64,000 bases of DNA, taken from the NCBI RefSeq assembly GCF_014202755.1, contig NZ_JACHHK010000003.1, positions 1 through 64,000 on the forward strand. The letters run 5' to 3'. The notes beneath the pieces are model-generated. The model was given only the letters and a program-made list of their open reading frames with translations, made no database searches and was not told the origin of the DNA. The DNA comes from Catenisphaera adipataccumulans. GTDB taxonomy: Bacteria > Bacillota_I > Bacilli_A > Erysipelotrichales > Erysipelotrichaceae. The translations under genes were made by a program, and so were the position numbers. This document shows positions 32,850 to 40,610 of this stretch, piece after piece (the first letter of the stretch is position 1; the number at the start of each line of letters is the position of its first letter).

Positions 32850-33161
32850 CTATTTTGGTGCATACAACGTGAACACCGGTGCATAAGCAAAAGCAGACTG
32901 CACATAGGGATCCAGTTCCTGGAGCACCGGATTGCCCGAATGCAGCAGACGCTGCCATTGTTCCTCATTCACTTCTACATACGGAACCTCCGGAAAATCC
33001 GGGAAAACCGTTGTAAAGAGTTCTGCCAGTCCCTGACTGCGGAAAACATCCTGAGCGACATCCATTGAATCCAGCCGCCAGCACCAAGGCGAATGCGGCC
33101 CTTTGCGAAATTCATAATATTGATCATTCTTTCGATCTTGTTCTTTGATTGCGTATTTCAT
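32850..33161 (-). CDS. Hypothetical protein, 103 residues
   Basis: I do not recognise this family. It is a soluble-looking, Trp/Tyr/Pro-rich, acidic protein (HSPWCWRLDSMDVAQDVF, VNEEQWQRLLHSGNPVL) with no signal peptide or membrane segment. A clear GGAGAGG ribosome site precedes ATG 33161 and the codon pattern looks genuine. It lies 57 bp upstream of the CobW-type gene in the same direction and may be co-transcribed. Confidence 0.72.
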   Translation of the reverse strand: MKYAIKEQDRKNDQYYEFRKGPHSPWCWRLDSMDVAQDVFRSQGLAELFTTVFPDFPEVPYVEVNEEQWQRLLHSGNPVLQELDPYVQSAFAYAPVFTLYAPK

Positions 33162-33185
33162 AATTCACCTCTCCTTCATTGTACG

Positions 33186-33214
33186 AAAAAAAAGACGGAT
33201 GACAATGCATCCGT
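33186..33214 (-). terminator. Terminator of lysA-dapA-dapB
   Basis: GACGGATG-cattgt-CATCCGTC followed by T8 on the minus strand, starting in the dapB stop codon. Confidence 0.9.
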
Positions 33215-33918
33215 CAGAAAAAGCTTCTCATATCGTATAAACCTGCCGGCTGATCCACGACGAAATTCGCCGCTTTCAAAGCACCGTTGACGAAAATCTG
33301 CCGATTGGTCGCATGGTGCGTGATCGTGATACTTTCGTTGTCGCCAAAGAAATACACCGTATGCTCACCGGCTTCTGTACCGCCGCGCAGCGCATGCACG
33401 CCGATTTCCTTGCCGCGTTTGCCGATCATGCCTTCCCGGCCGTACACTTTCTTGTATTCATCATCTGGGTCCATGATTTCCAGCAGTGCTTTGGCGGTGC
33501 CGCTTGGTGCATCGGCTTTCTGGTTGTGATGAATTTCTACCAGTTCCATGTCAAAACTGTCTCTTAACATCGGCGTCAGCATCCGCAGCGCTTCCTGCAG
33601 GACCGCTACGCCGTACGAGAAGTTGGCACTGTAAAATACGCGATGATCTTCGGCCAGCTTGTAAAGCTGCTGTTTTTGATCCTCATCCAGGCCTGTCGTT
33701 CCATAGACCAGAGCGCAGTCATTCGCATTGACATAATCGATGATCCATCCCAGATTGTCACGGTGGCTGAAATCAATCAGTACATCTGCTGCCGGCTTCT
33801 CTTTGATCTCATCCAGGCTCATCGCATCGACCTGGGCAATGGCTTCATGCCCCTGTGCCTGGGCAGTCTGGGCAATTAATGAGCCCATTCGTCCTTTTCC
33901 GCCGATCAGAATTTTCAT
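33214..33918 (-). CDS. dapB: 4-hydroxy-tetrahydrodipicolinate reductase
   Basis: A 234-residue DapB, at the short end for the family. NAD(P)-binding GGKGRMGSLIAQTA is at residues 6-19, VYGTTGLDEDQ follows, and the catalytic EIHHNQKADAPSGTAKAL loop is near 128. It makes tetrahydrodipicolinate in lysine and peptidoglycan precursor synthesis. It overlaps dapA by ATGA. Last gene of the lysine riboswitch operon. Confidence 0.95.
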   Translation of the reverse strand: MKILIGGKGRMGSLIAQTAQAQGHEAIAQVDAMSLDEIKEKPAADVLIDFSHRDNLGWIIDYVNANDCALVYGTTGLDEDQKQQLYKLAEDHRVFYSANFSYGVAVLQEALRMLTPMLRDSFDMELVEIHHNQKADAPSGTAKALLEIMDPDDEYKKVYGREGMIGKRGKEIGVHALRGGTEAGEHTVYFFGDNESITITHHATNRQIFVNGALKAANFVVDQPAGLYDMRSFF

Positions 33919-34790
33919 AGTAAGCCGACCTTCTTCATTTGTTCTTCCAAACGGGCCTTATTCGTTTTGCTCATTGGATACAGCGGCAGACGATAGCCGC
34001 CGACATTCATACCCATTAAATTCATTGCTTCCTTGACCGGGATTGGATTGACTTCATAGAACAATGCATGAATGTAATCCAAATATTTCTGCTGGATGGC
34101 GAGACCTTTTTCCCGGTCGCCGGCCAGCCAGGAAGTAACCATCTCATGGCATTGACGCGGGCAGGTATTCGCAAAGACGCTGATAACACCGCTGCCGCCG
34201 CAGGCCAATACTGGAATGACCATATCATCATTGCCGGAATACATCACAAAATCATCATTCAGATAACGGGAAATATTCATCACATAGGAGATATTTCCGC
34301 TGGCTTCTTTGATGCCGCAGATGTTTGGATGTTTGGATAATTTTGCGACAACATTTTCACTTAAAGCACAGCCGGTACGGCCCGGAACATTGTACATGAT
34401 GATCGGGGTATGAACGGCATCCGCCACTGCGGTAAAGTGGGCGATCATGCCGCCTTCATTGGCTTTATTGTAGTAAGGGGTGATGATCAGCAGATAATCC
34501 GCACCCATCTTTTCATATTTAACGCTTTTATCGATTGCCGTCTGCGTATCGTTGCTGCCGGCGCCGACTACGACCGGCACACGGTGTGCCACCTTGTTGA
34601 TGGTGTATTCCACGACTGAGTCGTCCTCTTCATGAGACATCGTGCTGGATTCACCGGTCGTCCCTAATACTAAGATCCCGTCGGTCTGGTTGGCAATATG
34701 GAATTCCAGCAGTTCCCCCAGCTTATCAAAATTCACGCTTCCATCTTCGTTGAATGGTGTAATCAATGCTACTATCGATCCTTTAATCAT
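33915..34790 (-). CDS. dapA: 4-hydroxy-tetrahydrodipicolinate synthase
   Basis: A 291-residue class I aldolase. Schiff-base lysine is in CGIKEASGN, the catalytic tyrosine in MYNVPGRTG, and GTTGESSTMSHEE binds pyruvate near residue 45. It condenses pyruvate with aspartate semialdehyde. It lies between lysA (13 bp) and dapB (4-bp overlap), controlled by the upstream lysine riboswitch. Ribosome site AAAGGAG precedes ATG 34790. Confidence 0.96.
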   Translation of the reverse strand: MIKGSIVALITPFNEDGSVNFDKLGELLEFHIANQTDGILVLGTTGESSTMSHEEDDSVVEYTINKVAHRVPVVVGAGSNDTQTAIDKSVKYEKMGADYLLIITPYYNKANEGGMIAHFTAVADAVHTPIIMYNVPGRTGCALSENVVAKLSKHPNICGIKEASGNISYVMNISRYLNDDFVMYSGNDDMVIPVLACGGSGVISVFANTCPRQCHEMVTSWLAGDREKGLAIQQKYLDYIHALFYEVNPIPVKEAMNLMGMNVGGYRLPLYPMSKTNKARLEEQMKKVGLL

Positions 34791-34803
34791 AATGAACTCC
34801 TTT

Positions 34804-36060
34804 CTACTTTTCCAATGCGATCATATGTTCATAGGATTCTCTTTCAATCACGACTCGTGCTTTGCCGTCTTTGACAAACACAACAGCCGGTAAAGGTAAT
34901 TTATTGTAATGGGAAGCCATGCTGTAGCCATAGGCGCCCGTTGTATAGACGATGATCAGATCGCCGGCCTGGCAAGGCGGCAGCTTGATTCCTTCGATCA
35001 GAAGATCGCCGGATTCACAGCACTTGCCTGCGATCGTATACGTCACGGTTTTCGGCTGATCATCCTTATTCGCGACATCGGCATCATAGGCGGCTTGATA
35101 CAAAGCCGGCCGGATATTGTCGGCCATGCCGCCGTCAACAAACACATAATTTTTATTCGGTGTCTGCTTGGTAAAACCGGCCGTATAAATGGTTGAGCCG
35201 GCTTCCGCTACGATGCTGCGGCCTGGTTCAATAAGCAGTTTCTTCACATGCGTCTGCCGTTCATCCTGCTGGGCTTTGGCGGTATCTAAGATCGTCGCAC
35301 AAACTTCCGGCAGCGGGATCGGTGCATCCGCATCTGTATAGGTTGCCGCAAAGCCGCCGCCTAAGTTGACTGTATTCAGCACGATGCCGTGGTCTTCTTC
35401 CATTTTCTTCACAAAGCCGAACATCTTTTTGATTTCTGCCGCAAAGGCATTCTTATCAAAGATCTGCGAGCCAATGTGCGCATGGAACCCTTCAAATACC
35501 GTGTGTTCGTTTTCATCAAATGTCTTGATCACGCGGACAATTTCTTCTTCCTGCAGCATCGAGACGCCGAATTTACTGTCGACATGGCCCGTGACGATGT
35601 ATTTATGCGTGTGCGCATCAATACCCGGATTGATGCGCAGCAGGATATGAATGACATGGTCACTGTTTTTGGCCAATTCATTGAAAACCTGCGCTTCCTG
35701 AAGGTTATCCACGATGATCGTGCCGACCCCATATTCGATGGCCATTTTCATTTCGGCCAGCGATTTATTGTTGCCGTGAAAATATACGCGCTCCATCGGG
35801 AAGTTCACTTGTCCGGCCGTATACAGCTCTCCGCCGGATACGACGTCCAGGCACATCCCATATTCATTCGCCAAGCGCAGAATCTCTTTGCAGCTGAAGG
35901 CTTTGGAGGCATAGAGCACACCAGTCTCAAACGTATCCGACTGGAAATAATGCATAAAGTCGGACATCTTCTGACGAAGTTTGTTTTCATCATAAACCAT
36001 CAGCGGTGTTTGATAGGTATCCGCCAACTCTTTAACGGACATTCCAGCAATTTCGATCAT
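34804..36060 (-). CDS. lysA: Diaminopimelate decarboxylase
   Basis: A 418-residue fold-type III PLP enzyme. PLP lysine is in LYASKAFSCKEI, with HGNNKSLAEM, HAHIGSQI, LGGGFAATY, EPGRSIVAEAG and the dimer-interface CCESGDLL motif. It turns meso-diaminopimelate into lysine. First gene after the L-box leader, with TAGGAGG before ATG 36060, and followed by dapA and dapB. The operon thus holds the last and the first dedicated steps of the pathway. Confidence 0.96.
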   Translation of the reverse strand: MIEIAGMSVKELADTYQTPLMVYDENKLRQKMSDFMHYFQSDTFETGVLYASKAFSCKEILRLANEYGMCLDVVSGGELYTAGQVNFPMERVYFHGNNKSLAEMKMAIEYGVGTIIVDNLQEAQVFNELAKNSDHVIHILLRINPGIDAHTHKYIVTGHVDSKFGVSMLQEEEIVRVIKTFDENEHTVFEGFHAHIGSQIFDKNAFAAEIKKMFGFVKKMEEDHGIVLNTVNLGGGFAATYTDADAPIPLPEVCATILDTAKAQQDERQTHVKKLLIEPGRSIVAEAGSTIYTAGFTKQTPNKNYVFVDGGMADNIRPALYQAAYDADVANKDDQPKTVTYTIAGKCCESGDLLIEGIKLPPCQAGDLIIVYTTGAYGYSMASHYNKLPLPAVVFVKDGKARVVIERESYEHMIALEK

Positions 36061-36074
36061 AAATTCCTCCTAAT

Positions 36075-36285
36075 AAAAAATACCGGTAAGAACACTCTTA
36101 CCGGCTTTTCTTTTTGAGTCCATAAGATAGCGCTCCTACATGTGTAGACAGTCCCGTCGATGTTCTCATACGGTCCCACCGCCCTTAAATGCCTTTAAGA
36201 ACAGTTCGGCAGAATCGCTGCGGCGAAGAATCAAACGCCTGCCGGCTTTTCCTCGCTTGGTCTTTTCTGCGTCCTCTATCGTTTG
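36075..36285 (-). promoter_or_regulatory. Lysine riboswitch (L box) with terminator, lysA operon
   Basis: The leader on the minus strand starts CGATAGAGGACGCAG, has GAGGAAAAG, CTGCCGAAC, and the very typical closing part GGGACTGTC...GGAGCGCTATC, whose last bases pair with GATAG at the start (P1). The terminator CCGGTAAG-agtgtt-CTTACCGG with T6 lies at 36075-36104. It should terminate transcription when lysine is high. Confidence 0.85.
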
Positions 36286-36290
36286 AAGTT

Positions 36291-36319
36291 ATAGTATCAC
36301 TGTGTTTTCAATTTTTCAA
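36291..36319 (-). promoter_or_regulatory. Promoter of the lysA operon
   Basis: TTGAAA (36314-36319), 17 bp, TACTAT (36291-36296) on the minus strand, just before the riboswitch. Confidence 0.65.
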
Positions 36320-36346
36320 GATTTCTTTCATTCTTTTCATTTATTC

Positions 36347-36392
36347 AATTGTTAACATTTTTTATTGATTAAGTTTACAATTGTGGTATTCT
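36347..36392 (+). promoter_or_regulatory. BirA operator overlapping the bioY promoter
   Basis: CAATTGTTAAC-N16-GTTTACAATTG (arms 36346-36356 and 36373-36383) matches the Gram-positive biotin repressor operator. It overlaps a promoter with TTGATT (36365-36370), 16 bp, TATTCT (36387-36392). Biotin-loaded BirA bound here should block the promoter; BirA itself is not in the window. Confidence 0.82.
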
Positions 36393-36413
36393 AAGTACGG
36401 AAAGGAAGTTATT

Positions 36414-36953
36414 ATGAAAACAAGAGAAATAGTATTATGCGCGATGATGGCCGCTGTGATCGCGGTGCTTGCACCGCTTTCGATTCCATTGTCAGGCGGT
36501 GTGCCGATTTCATTGGCAACGTTTGCGGTCATGCTTGCAGGGGCTGTGCTCGGGCCGAAATACGGCACGATCAGCACAGTTGTATATTTGGTCTTAGGTG
36601 CAGTCGGTGTGCCGGTCTTTGCCGGTTATACGAGCGGATTCGGTATTTTAGCCGGTCCGACCGGCGGTTATTTAATTGGTTATCTGCCGCTGGCTTTCTG
36701 CACCGGCTGGTTCCATGAAAATTTTTCCAAGCAGAAATACGGATTGATCGTGGGCATGCTGGTCGGCGAGGTCATTCTTTATGTGATCGGTACAGTCTGG
36801 TTCATGTTTGTTAACCAAACTGGATTGATGCAGTCATTGGTATGGTGTGTATTCCCGTTCATTCCGGGAGACATCGCCAAGATCATTGCGGTGATGATCC
36901 TGACACCGCTGTTACAAAAAGCAGTTCATCTGCAGAAAGTCAAGACCGCATAA
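36414..36953 (+). CDS. bioY: Biotin transporter substrate-binding protein BioY
   Basis: A ~179-residue, six-helix membrane protein. Family features are visible: IPLSGGVPISLATFAVMLAG near residue 25, GPKYG, and GYTSGFGILAGPTGGYLIGY near 75, with FPFIPGDIAKI near the end. It is the S component that binds biotin, working with an ECF energising module encoded elsewhere or alone. The ATG at 36414 has AAAGGAAG before it. A BirA operator covers its promoter. Confidence 0.93.
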   Translation: MKTREIVLCAMMAAVIAVLAPLSIPLSGGVPISLATFAVMLAGAVLGPKYGTISTVVYLVLGAVGVPVFAGYTSGFGILAGPTGGYLIGYLPLAFCTGWFHENFSKQKYGLIVGMLVGEVILYVIGTVWFMFVNQTGLMQSLVWCVFPFIPGDIAKIIAVMILTPLLQKAVHLQKVKTA

Positions 36954-36967
36954 GCGCTTACGCATTA

Positions 36968-36998
36968 AAACCTGGTTCTTTGAAAGAACCAGGCTTTT
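36968..36998. terminator. Bidirectional terminator
   Basis: CCTGGTTCTTT-ga-AAAGAACCAGG with T6 on the plus strand and T-rich flank on the minus strand, between bioY and the convergent gene. Confidence 0.88.
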
Positions 36999-38030
36999 TT
37001 ATTGATAATATCCGTAATCGTAGCCCGTACTGCCGTCATCGTAATAATCATACCCATAGCTGCCATAATCATCGGTGTAGTAGGATGAATCATCACTGTC
37101 CGTGCTGTAATCCGTGCTGCCGTCTGATCCATAGTAGTCCGTGCTATAGTCGTAAGAGTCGGTATATGTGTCGGAACTTGTCGCAGACTGTGAAGTATCC
37201 GTTTCCGTACTGGATTCCGTACTGGATTCCGTGCTGTCCGTCGACGTCGTTTCGACCGGATCGACGATCTTCTTATGGATCGTCACATTATCGCTTTGTT
37301 TGACATTATACAACACGCCGCCTTTGGCATAGGCTTTTTCCCGCAAGTCCTTGATATCTTTGTCTTCCACTTCTTTATCACGGCAGACCTGAACCGCAAA
37401 ATAGGCATGGGATTCGTTGCCGTCGGCATCGATCACGATCAGCTGGACTTGATACATACCGACAGTATTGAGATCGTAATCCTTTGAATAGAAATAAGCG
37501 ATCGATGTACGGCCCGTGACTTTTTCTGTATAGACCTGACTTTGGCTTAAATACGTGATCGTCTCACCGCCGATTTTCTTGACCACGTCCGACATCACAA
37601 AACTTGTATCCGATAATGTTACATTGACGATATCATTGTATAAGTCGATCGTTACATCGGTCGTCGGTTTCGTGATTTTTACATAAATAGACTCGGTCTT
37701 CGTCGAGGTTCCTTTTTTAGAAATAAAAGTGATCTTTTGTTTCTTATATGAGTCTTGATCGATCGTTCCCTGGATTTCCAGTCGGCCGGTCGATTCCTTG
37801 ACCAAATCACGCAGATTGTAATCTTCGGCTTCCTTTTCGGATATTTCGACCACTTCGTTTTCGCCGGCAATCAGTTCCAGCTGGTTGGATGCACTGTCTA
37901 TTCCATGCCGGATCAAAAAAATCAACAAGCATAAAACGGCCACAATAACGATGATCGTCCGAGTTTTCGTTGCTGTGTCCATGTCTTGTATCTTTTGCCA
38001 AATTGAATTTAAATTCTTAACTTTTTTCAT
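36999..38030 (-). CDS. Membrane-anchored extracellular protein with a Ser/Thr/Asp/Tyr-rich tail
   Basis: I do not recognise a named family. A ~343-residue protein with a short cytoplasmic N-terminus and one membrane segment at about residues 26-45 (IIVIVAVLCLLIFLI). An outer region of beta-type, Ig/cadherin-like character follows (VNVTLSDTSFVMSDVV, MYQVQLIVIDADGNESHAYF, about 60-225). The last ~85 residues are extremely rich in Ser, Thr, Asp, Tyr and Gly (SSTESSTETD, DSYDYSTDYYGSDG) and end in tyrosines. A cell-wall or surface role is likely. The sortase motif LPXTG is absent. Confidence 0.75.
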   Translation of the reverse strand: MKKVKNLNSIWQKIQDMDTATKTRTIIVIVAVLCLLIFLIRHGIDSASNQLELIAGENEVVEISEKEAEDYNLRDLVKESTGRLEIQGTIDQDSYKKQKITFISKKGTSTKTESIYVKITKPTTDVTIDLYNDIVNVTLSDTSFVMSDVVKKIGGETITYLSQSQVYTEKVTGRTSIAYFYSKDYDLNTVGMYQVQLIVIDADGNESHAYFAVQVCRDKEVEDKDIKDLREKAYAKGGVLYNVKQSDNVTIHKKIVDPVETTSTDSTESSTESSTETDTSQSATSSDTYTDSYDYSTDYYGSDGSTDYSTDSDDSSYYTDDYGSYGYDYYDDGSTGYDYGYYQ

Positions 38031-38102
38031 AATCAACCCTTGCTTCTATTATAACCGAAATAAATCTGAAAGTGCGAAGAAGTGTATATATATTTCCGAA
38101 GG

Positions 38103-38127
38103 AAAACAAGCGCCCTAAAGCGCTTGT
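38103..38127 (-). terminator. Terminator of the MarR-citrate synthase-MarR operon
   Basis: ACAAGCGC-tttagg-GCGCTTGT then TTTTCC on the minus strand. Confidence 0.78.
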
Positions 38128-38565
38128 CTATGATTCCAACTGCGTTTGAATGTTATGTTCCATTTTTTCTGCCAGATGACGCAGCTGAGAAAATTCTTCA
38201 TCCGTAAATCCCGCAAAAACCGTCTGAAAAACTTTCCCGGAGATCCGATCCAGTTCCTGCACAAGTTCCTTTGACTGATCCGTCAAATAATTGTGCACAA
38301 ACCGCCGGTCATCCGCATCATTTTCAGCACTCACGTAGCCTTTTTCTCCCAGTCGTTTCAGCGACTGAGAAATATGTCCGCGCGAGAAGATCCCCATATT
38401 CAAAATATCGCGGGATGTATTGCGGTCCTTGTTTGCTGATAAAAACAACAGAATTTTCAGATCGATCCTCTGCAGCTGGTATTTATCCATCAATTCTTCC
38501 TCTTCTTTGACGACCAGCTGCTGAAACTTGCGGCCATACAGCAGCCGTTCTATTGATCCGTCCAT
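38128..38565 (-). CDS. MarR-family transcriptional regulator (second of the operon)
   Basis: A 145-residue winged-helix regulator. Recognition region is SRDILNMGIFSRGHISQSLKRLGEKGYV (about 54-81) and the wing DADDRRFVHNYLTDQS follows. It overlaps the citrate synthase stop by 16 bp, so it is made with that enzyme. Its target is probably its own operon or related carbon metabolism genes; the ligand is unknown. It is not a close copy of the MarR gene at the operon head. Confidence 0.88.
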   Translation of the reverse strand: MDGSIERLLYGRKFQQLVVKEEEELMDKYQLQRIDLKILLFLSANKDRNTSRDILNMGIFSRGHISQSLKRLGEKGYVSAENDADDRRFVHNYLTDQSKELVQELDRISGKVFQTVFAGFTDEEFSQLRHLAEKMEHNIQTQLES

Positions 38566-39896
38566 TCTTTTTTCCTCATCACGCTCATATAAGCCGGCCG
38601 AATGATCTTATCAGATGTAACCAATCCTTCGATGCGATGCGCGCTCCAGCCGACAATACGGGCCACCGCAAACATCGCAGTATACATCTCCTGCGGAATA
38701 CCAAGCATATCGTATACGAAACCGCTGTAGAAATCGACATTCGGGCTTACCGGTTTCAATAAATTACGCTTTTCATTCATCAGCTGCGGGGCCAGATCCT
38801 CAACATTCTGATACATCTGCAGATCTTTGTCACGGCCTTTATCTTTAGCCAGGTCCACCACATATTGTTTAAAAATGACCTCACGCGGATCAGAGATCGT
38901 ATAAACGGCATGTCCGATACCATAGATCAGCCCTTTGTGATCAAATGCTTCTTTATCCAGGATCTTTTCCAAATAATCTTTGATTTGATCTTTATCGGTC
39001 GGATCTTCGACATGGGCACGGATATCATCCATCATTTCCATGACCTTGATGTTGGCACCGCCGTGTTTCGGGCCTTTTAACGAAGCCATGGCCGCTGTGA
39101 TGGTCGAATACGTATCACTGCCCGCCGATGTGACGACATGGTCGGTAAAGGTCGAGTTATTACCGCCGCCGTGCTCCATATGCAGGATCAAAGCCGTATC
39201 CAGCACTTTTGCTTCCAACGGCGTGAACTTTTTATCCCAGCGCAGACAGCGCAGCACGTTTTCTGCCGTGGAAAGTTCCGGATCCGGATTATGGATATAC
39301 AAGCTGTCTCCTAACGTATAATGGTTATAAGCTGCATAGGAATACGTTGCCAGCAGCGGGAATTCCGCGATCAGTCGGATGCACTGATTCAAAGAATTGG
39401 TCACACTGGTATCCAACGGATGGTCATCATAGGAAGCCAGCGTTAAGATACTGCGCATCATGGAATTCATGATATCACCGCTGGAGCCTTTCATGATAAC
39501 ATCTCTTGTAAAGTTTTTCGGCAGCGAACGGGCATCGCTCAGGACCTGTTTAAATTCCGCCAAGGTTTCATCATCCGGCATTTCCCCCATCAATAATAAA
39601 TAGGCTGCTTTCTCGAAACCCATTTCGTTCGGGCCTAAACTGTTGATGATCGTCTCGACCCGATAGCCGCGGTACCACAGTTCTCCGTCACAGGGAATGC
39701 GCTGACCGTCCTTTTCGGTAAATGAATTGACCTCTGAAATATTCGTCAACCCTGTCAGGATCCCTTTTCCGTTTTCATCGCGCAGTCCGACATTCACGCC
39801 ATATTCATGAAACAGCCGACGCGAAATCGCATCGTTGCGTTCACATACTGGCGTTTGTTCTTTCGCGTAGTCCATAATATCCGAATAATTACTCAT
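38550..39896 (-). CDS. Citrate synthase
   Basis: A 448-residue type I-fold citrate synthase of the Firmicute kind with an N-terminal extension. Catalytic residues are seen in HMEHGGGNNSTF (His), YGIGHAVYT (His) and SPNVDFYSGF (Asp). It condenses acetyl-CoA with oxaloacetate. No aconitase or isocitrate dehydrogenase is adjacent; instead MarR regulators flank it on both sides with overlapping ends (8 and 16 bp). 2-Methylcitrate synthase activity cannot be excluded. Confidence 0.93.
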   Translation of the reverse strand: MSNYSDIMDYAKEQTPVCERNDAISRRLFHEYGVNVGLRDENGKGILTGLTNISEVNSFTEKDGQRIPCDGELWYRGYRVETIINSLGPNEMGFEKAAYLLLMGEMPDDETLAEFKQVLSDARSLPKNFTRDVIMKGSSGDIMNSMMRSILTLASYDDHPLDTSVTNSLNQCIRLIAEFPLLATYSYAAYNHYTLGDSLYIHNPDPELSTAENVLRCLRWDKKFTPLEAKVLDTALILHMEHGGGNNSTFTDHVVTSAGSDTYSTITAAMASLKGPKHGGANIKVMEMMDDIRAHVEDPTDKDQIKDYLEKILDKEAFDHKGLIYGIGHAVYTISDPREVIFKQYVVDLAKDKGRDKDLQMYQNVEDLAPQLMNEKRNLLKPVSPNVDFYSGFVYDMLGIPQEMYTAMFAVARIVGWSAHRIEGLVTSDKIIRPAYMSVMRKKEWTDQ

Positions 39897-40467
39897 GCGC
39901 TTCCTCCATCTTTTTAAATTCCGTATTTACGATGACATCCATGCGCCGCATCAAATGCAGCAGCTGGATCATATTTTCTTTGCCGAATTCTTTGATCACA
40001 TCGCCGTAAAACACATTCAGCTGTTTTTCACGTTCTTCCAGCAGTTTTTCACCGGATTCCGTAATGACGACATACGTTCCTTCTGAACCATCGCCGTCAT
40101 ATTCCCACGCGACCGCACCGCGTTCCTTCAGATCGTTGACCATCTGACTGGCTTTGCGCATCGGGATCTGCATCGTATCCACTAGATCCTGCAGATACAT
40201 CCGTCCGTCATAAATTTCATCCGTATCTTTTTGGTTTTTCATAACATCCGTATCTTTTTGGTTTTTCATAATATATAAAGCAACATACTCACGGATGGTA
40301 ATGCCATGTGTCAACTGACTGACCTCATCACGAGCCAGACGATACTTCCGGAAAATGTACTCATTCAAAAGAATGTCAATGTCTTTCCGATCGATCTTTC
40401 CATCCCCGTTTTTTACCATATTTTCAGCCGTGCTGCTCACCGACTGTTGGTTCGCTAAATCTGTCAT
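39889..40467 (-). CDS. MarR-like winged-helix regulator (first of the operon)
   Basis: A 192-residue regulator with a MarR-like winged helix (MYLQDLVDTMQIPMRKASQMVNDLKERG, about 87-114; wing EGTYVVITESGEKLL). Unusually, it has a 9-residue tandem repeat MKNQKDTDV/MKNQKDTDE in the loop before the HTH, from a 27-bp DNA duplication (40218-40271). It overlaps the citrate synthase start by 8 bp. A short inverted repeat over its own -10 box suggests autoregulation. Confidence 0.82.
   Translation of the reverse strand: MTDLANQQSVSSTAENMVKNGDGKIDRKDIDILLNEYIFRKYRLARDEVSQLTHGITIREYVALYIMKNQKDTDVMKNQKDTDEIYDGRMYLQDLVDTMQIPMRKASQMVNDLKERGAVAWEYDGDGSEGTYVVITESGEKLLEEREKQLNVFYGDVIKEFGKENMIQLLHLMRRMDVIVNTEFKKMEEAHE
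40218..40271. repeat. 27-bp perfect tandem duplication inside a MarR gene
   Basis: Two identical 27-bp units (40218-40244 and 40245-40271) that add nine residues in frame. Such exact duplications suggest recent slippage. Confidence 0.95.
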
Positions 40468-40488
40468 GATTCCCTCCGTTTCTATAAA

Positions 40489-40519
40489 TTAATTTACAAT
40501 TAAACTATTATGGTTACAA
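40489..40519 (-). promoter_or_regulatory. Promoter and candidate operator of the MarR-citrate synthase operon
   Basis: TTGTAA (40514-40519), 17 bp, TAAATT (40491-40496) on the minus strand. The inverted repeat TTAATT-3-AATTAA (40489-40503) covers the -10 box, as expected for a MarR autorepression site. The binding protein is inferred. Confidence 0.5.
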
Positions 40520-40576
40520 TGTACATCTTTTTCATGGGCATGTCAATCTTTTTCATTTCTTTACATTTCTTGTTTT

Positions 40577-40604
40577 TTGCGTTTTCAACCCGACCTGTTA
40601 TAAT
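40577..40604 (+). promoter_or_regulatory. Promoter giving a probable leaderless transcript
   Basis: TTGCGT (40577-40582), 16 bp, TATAAT (40599-40604). The start codon of the next gene is 7 bp after the -10 box and has no ribosome site. Confidence 0.6.
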
Positions 40605-40610
40605 CTAGGC

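Noticed and set aside
35389..36117. A 242-codon plus-strand frame opposite lysA
   Set aside because: Antisense to an intact lysA, no ribosome site, no known motif; the same applies to similar frames opposite cobW (32034-32705) and ppk (1471-2205).
37080..37250. Short regular repeats considered as a CRISPR array or minisatellite
   Set aside because: They encode the Ser/Asp/Tyr-rich tail in frame, units vary and there are no unique spacers or cas genes.
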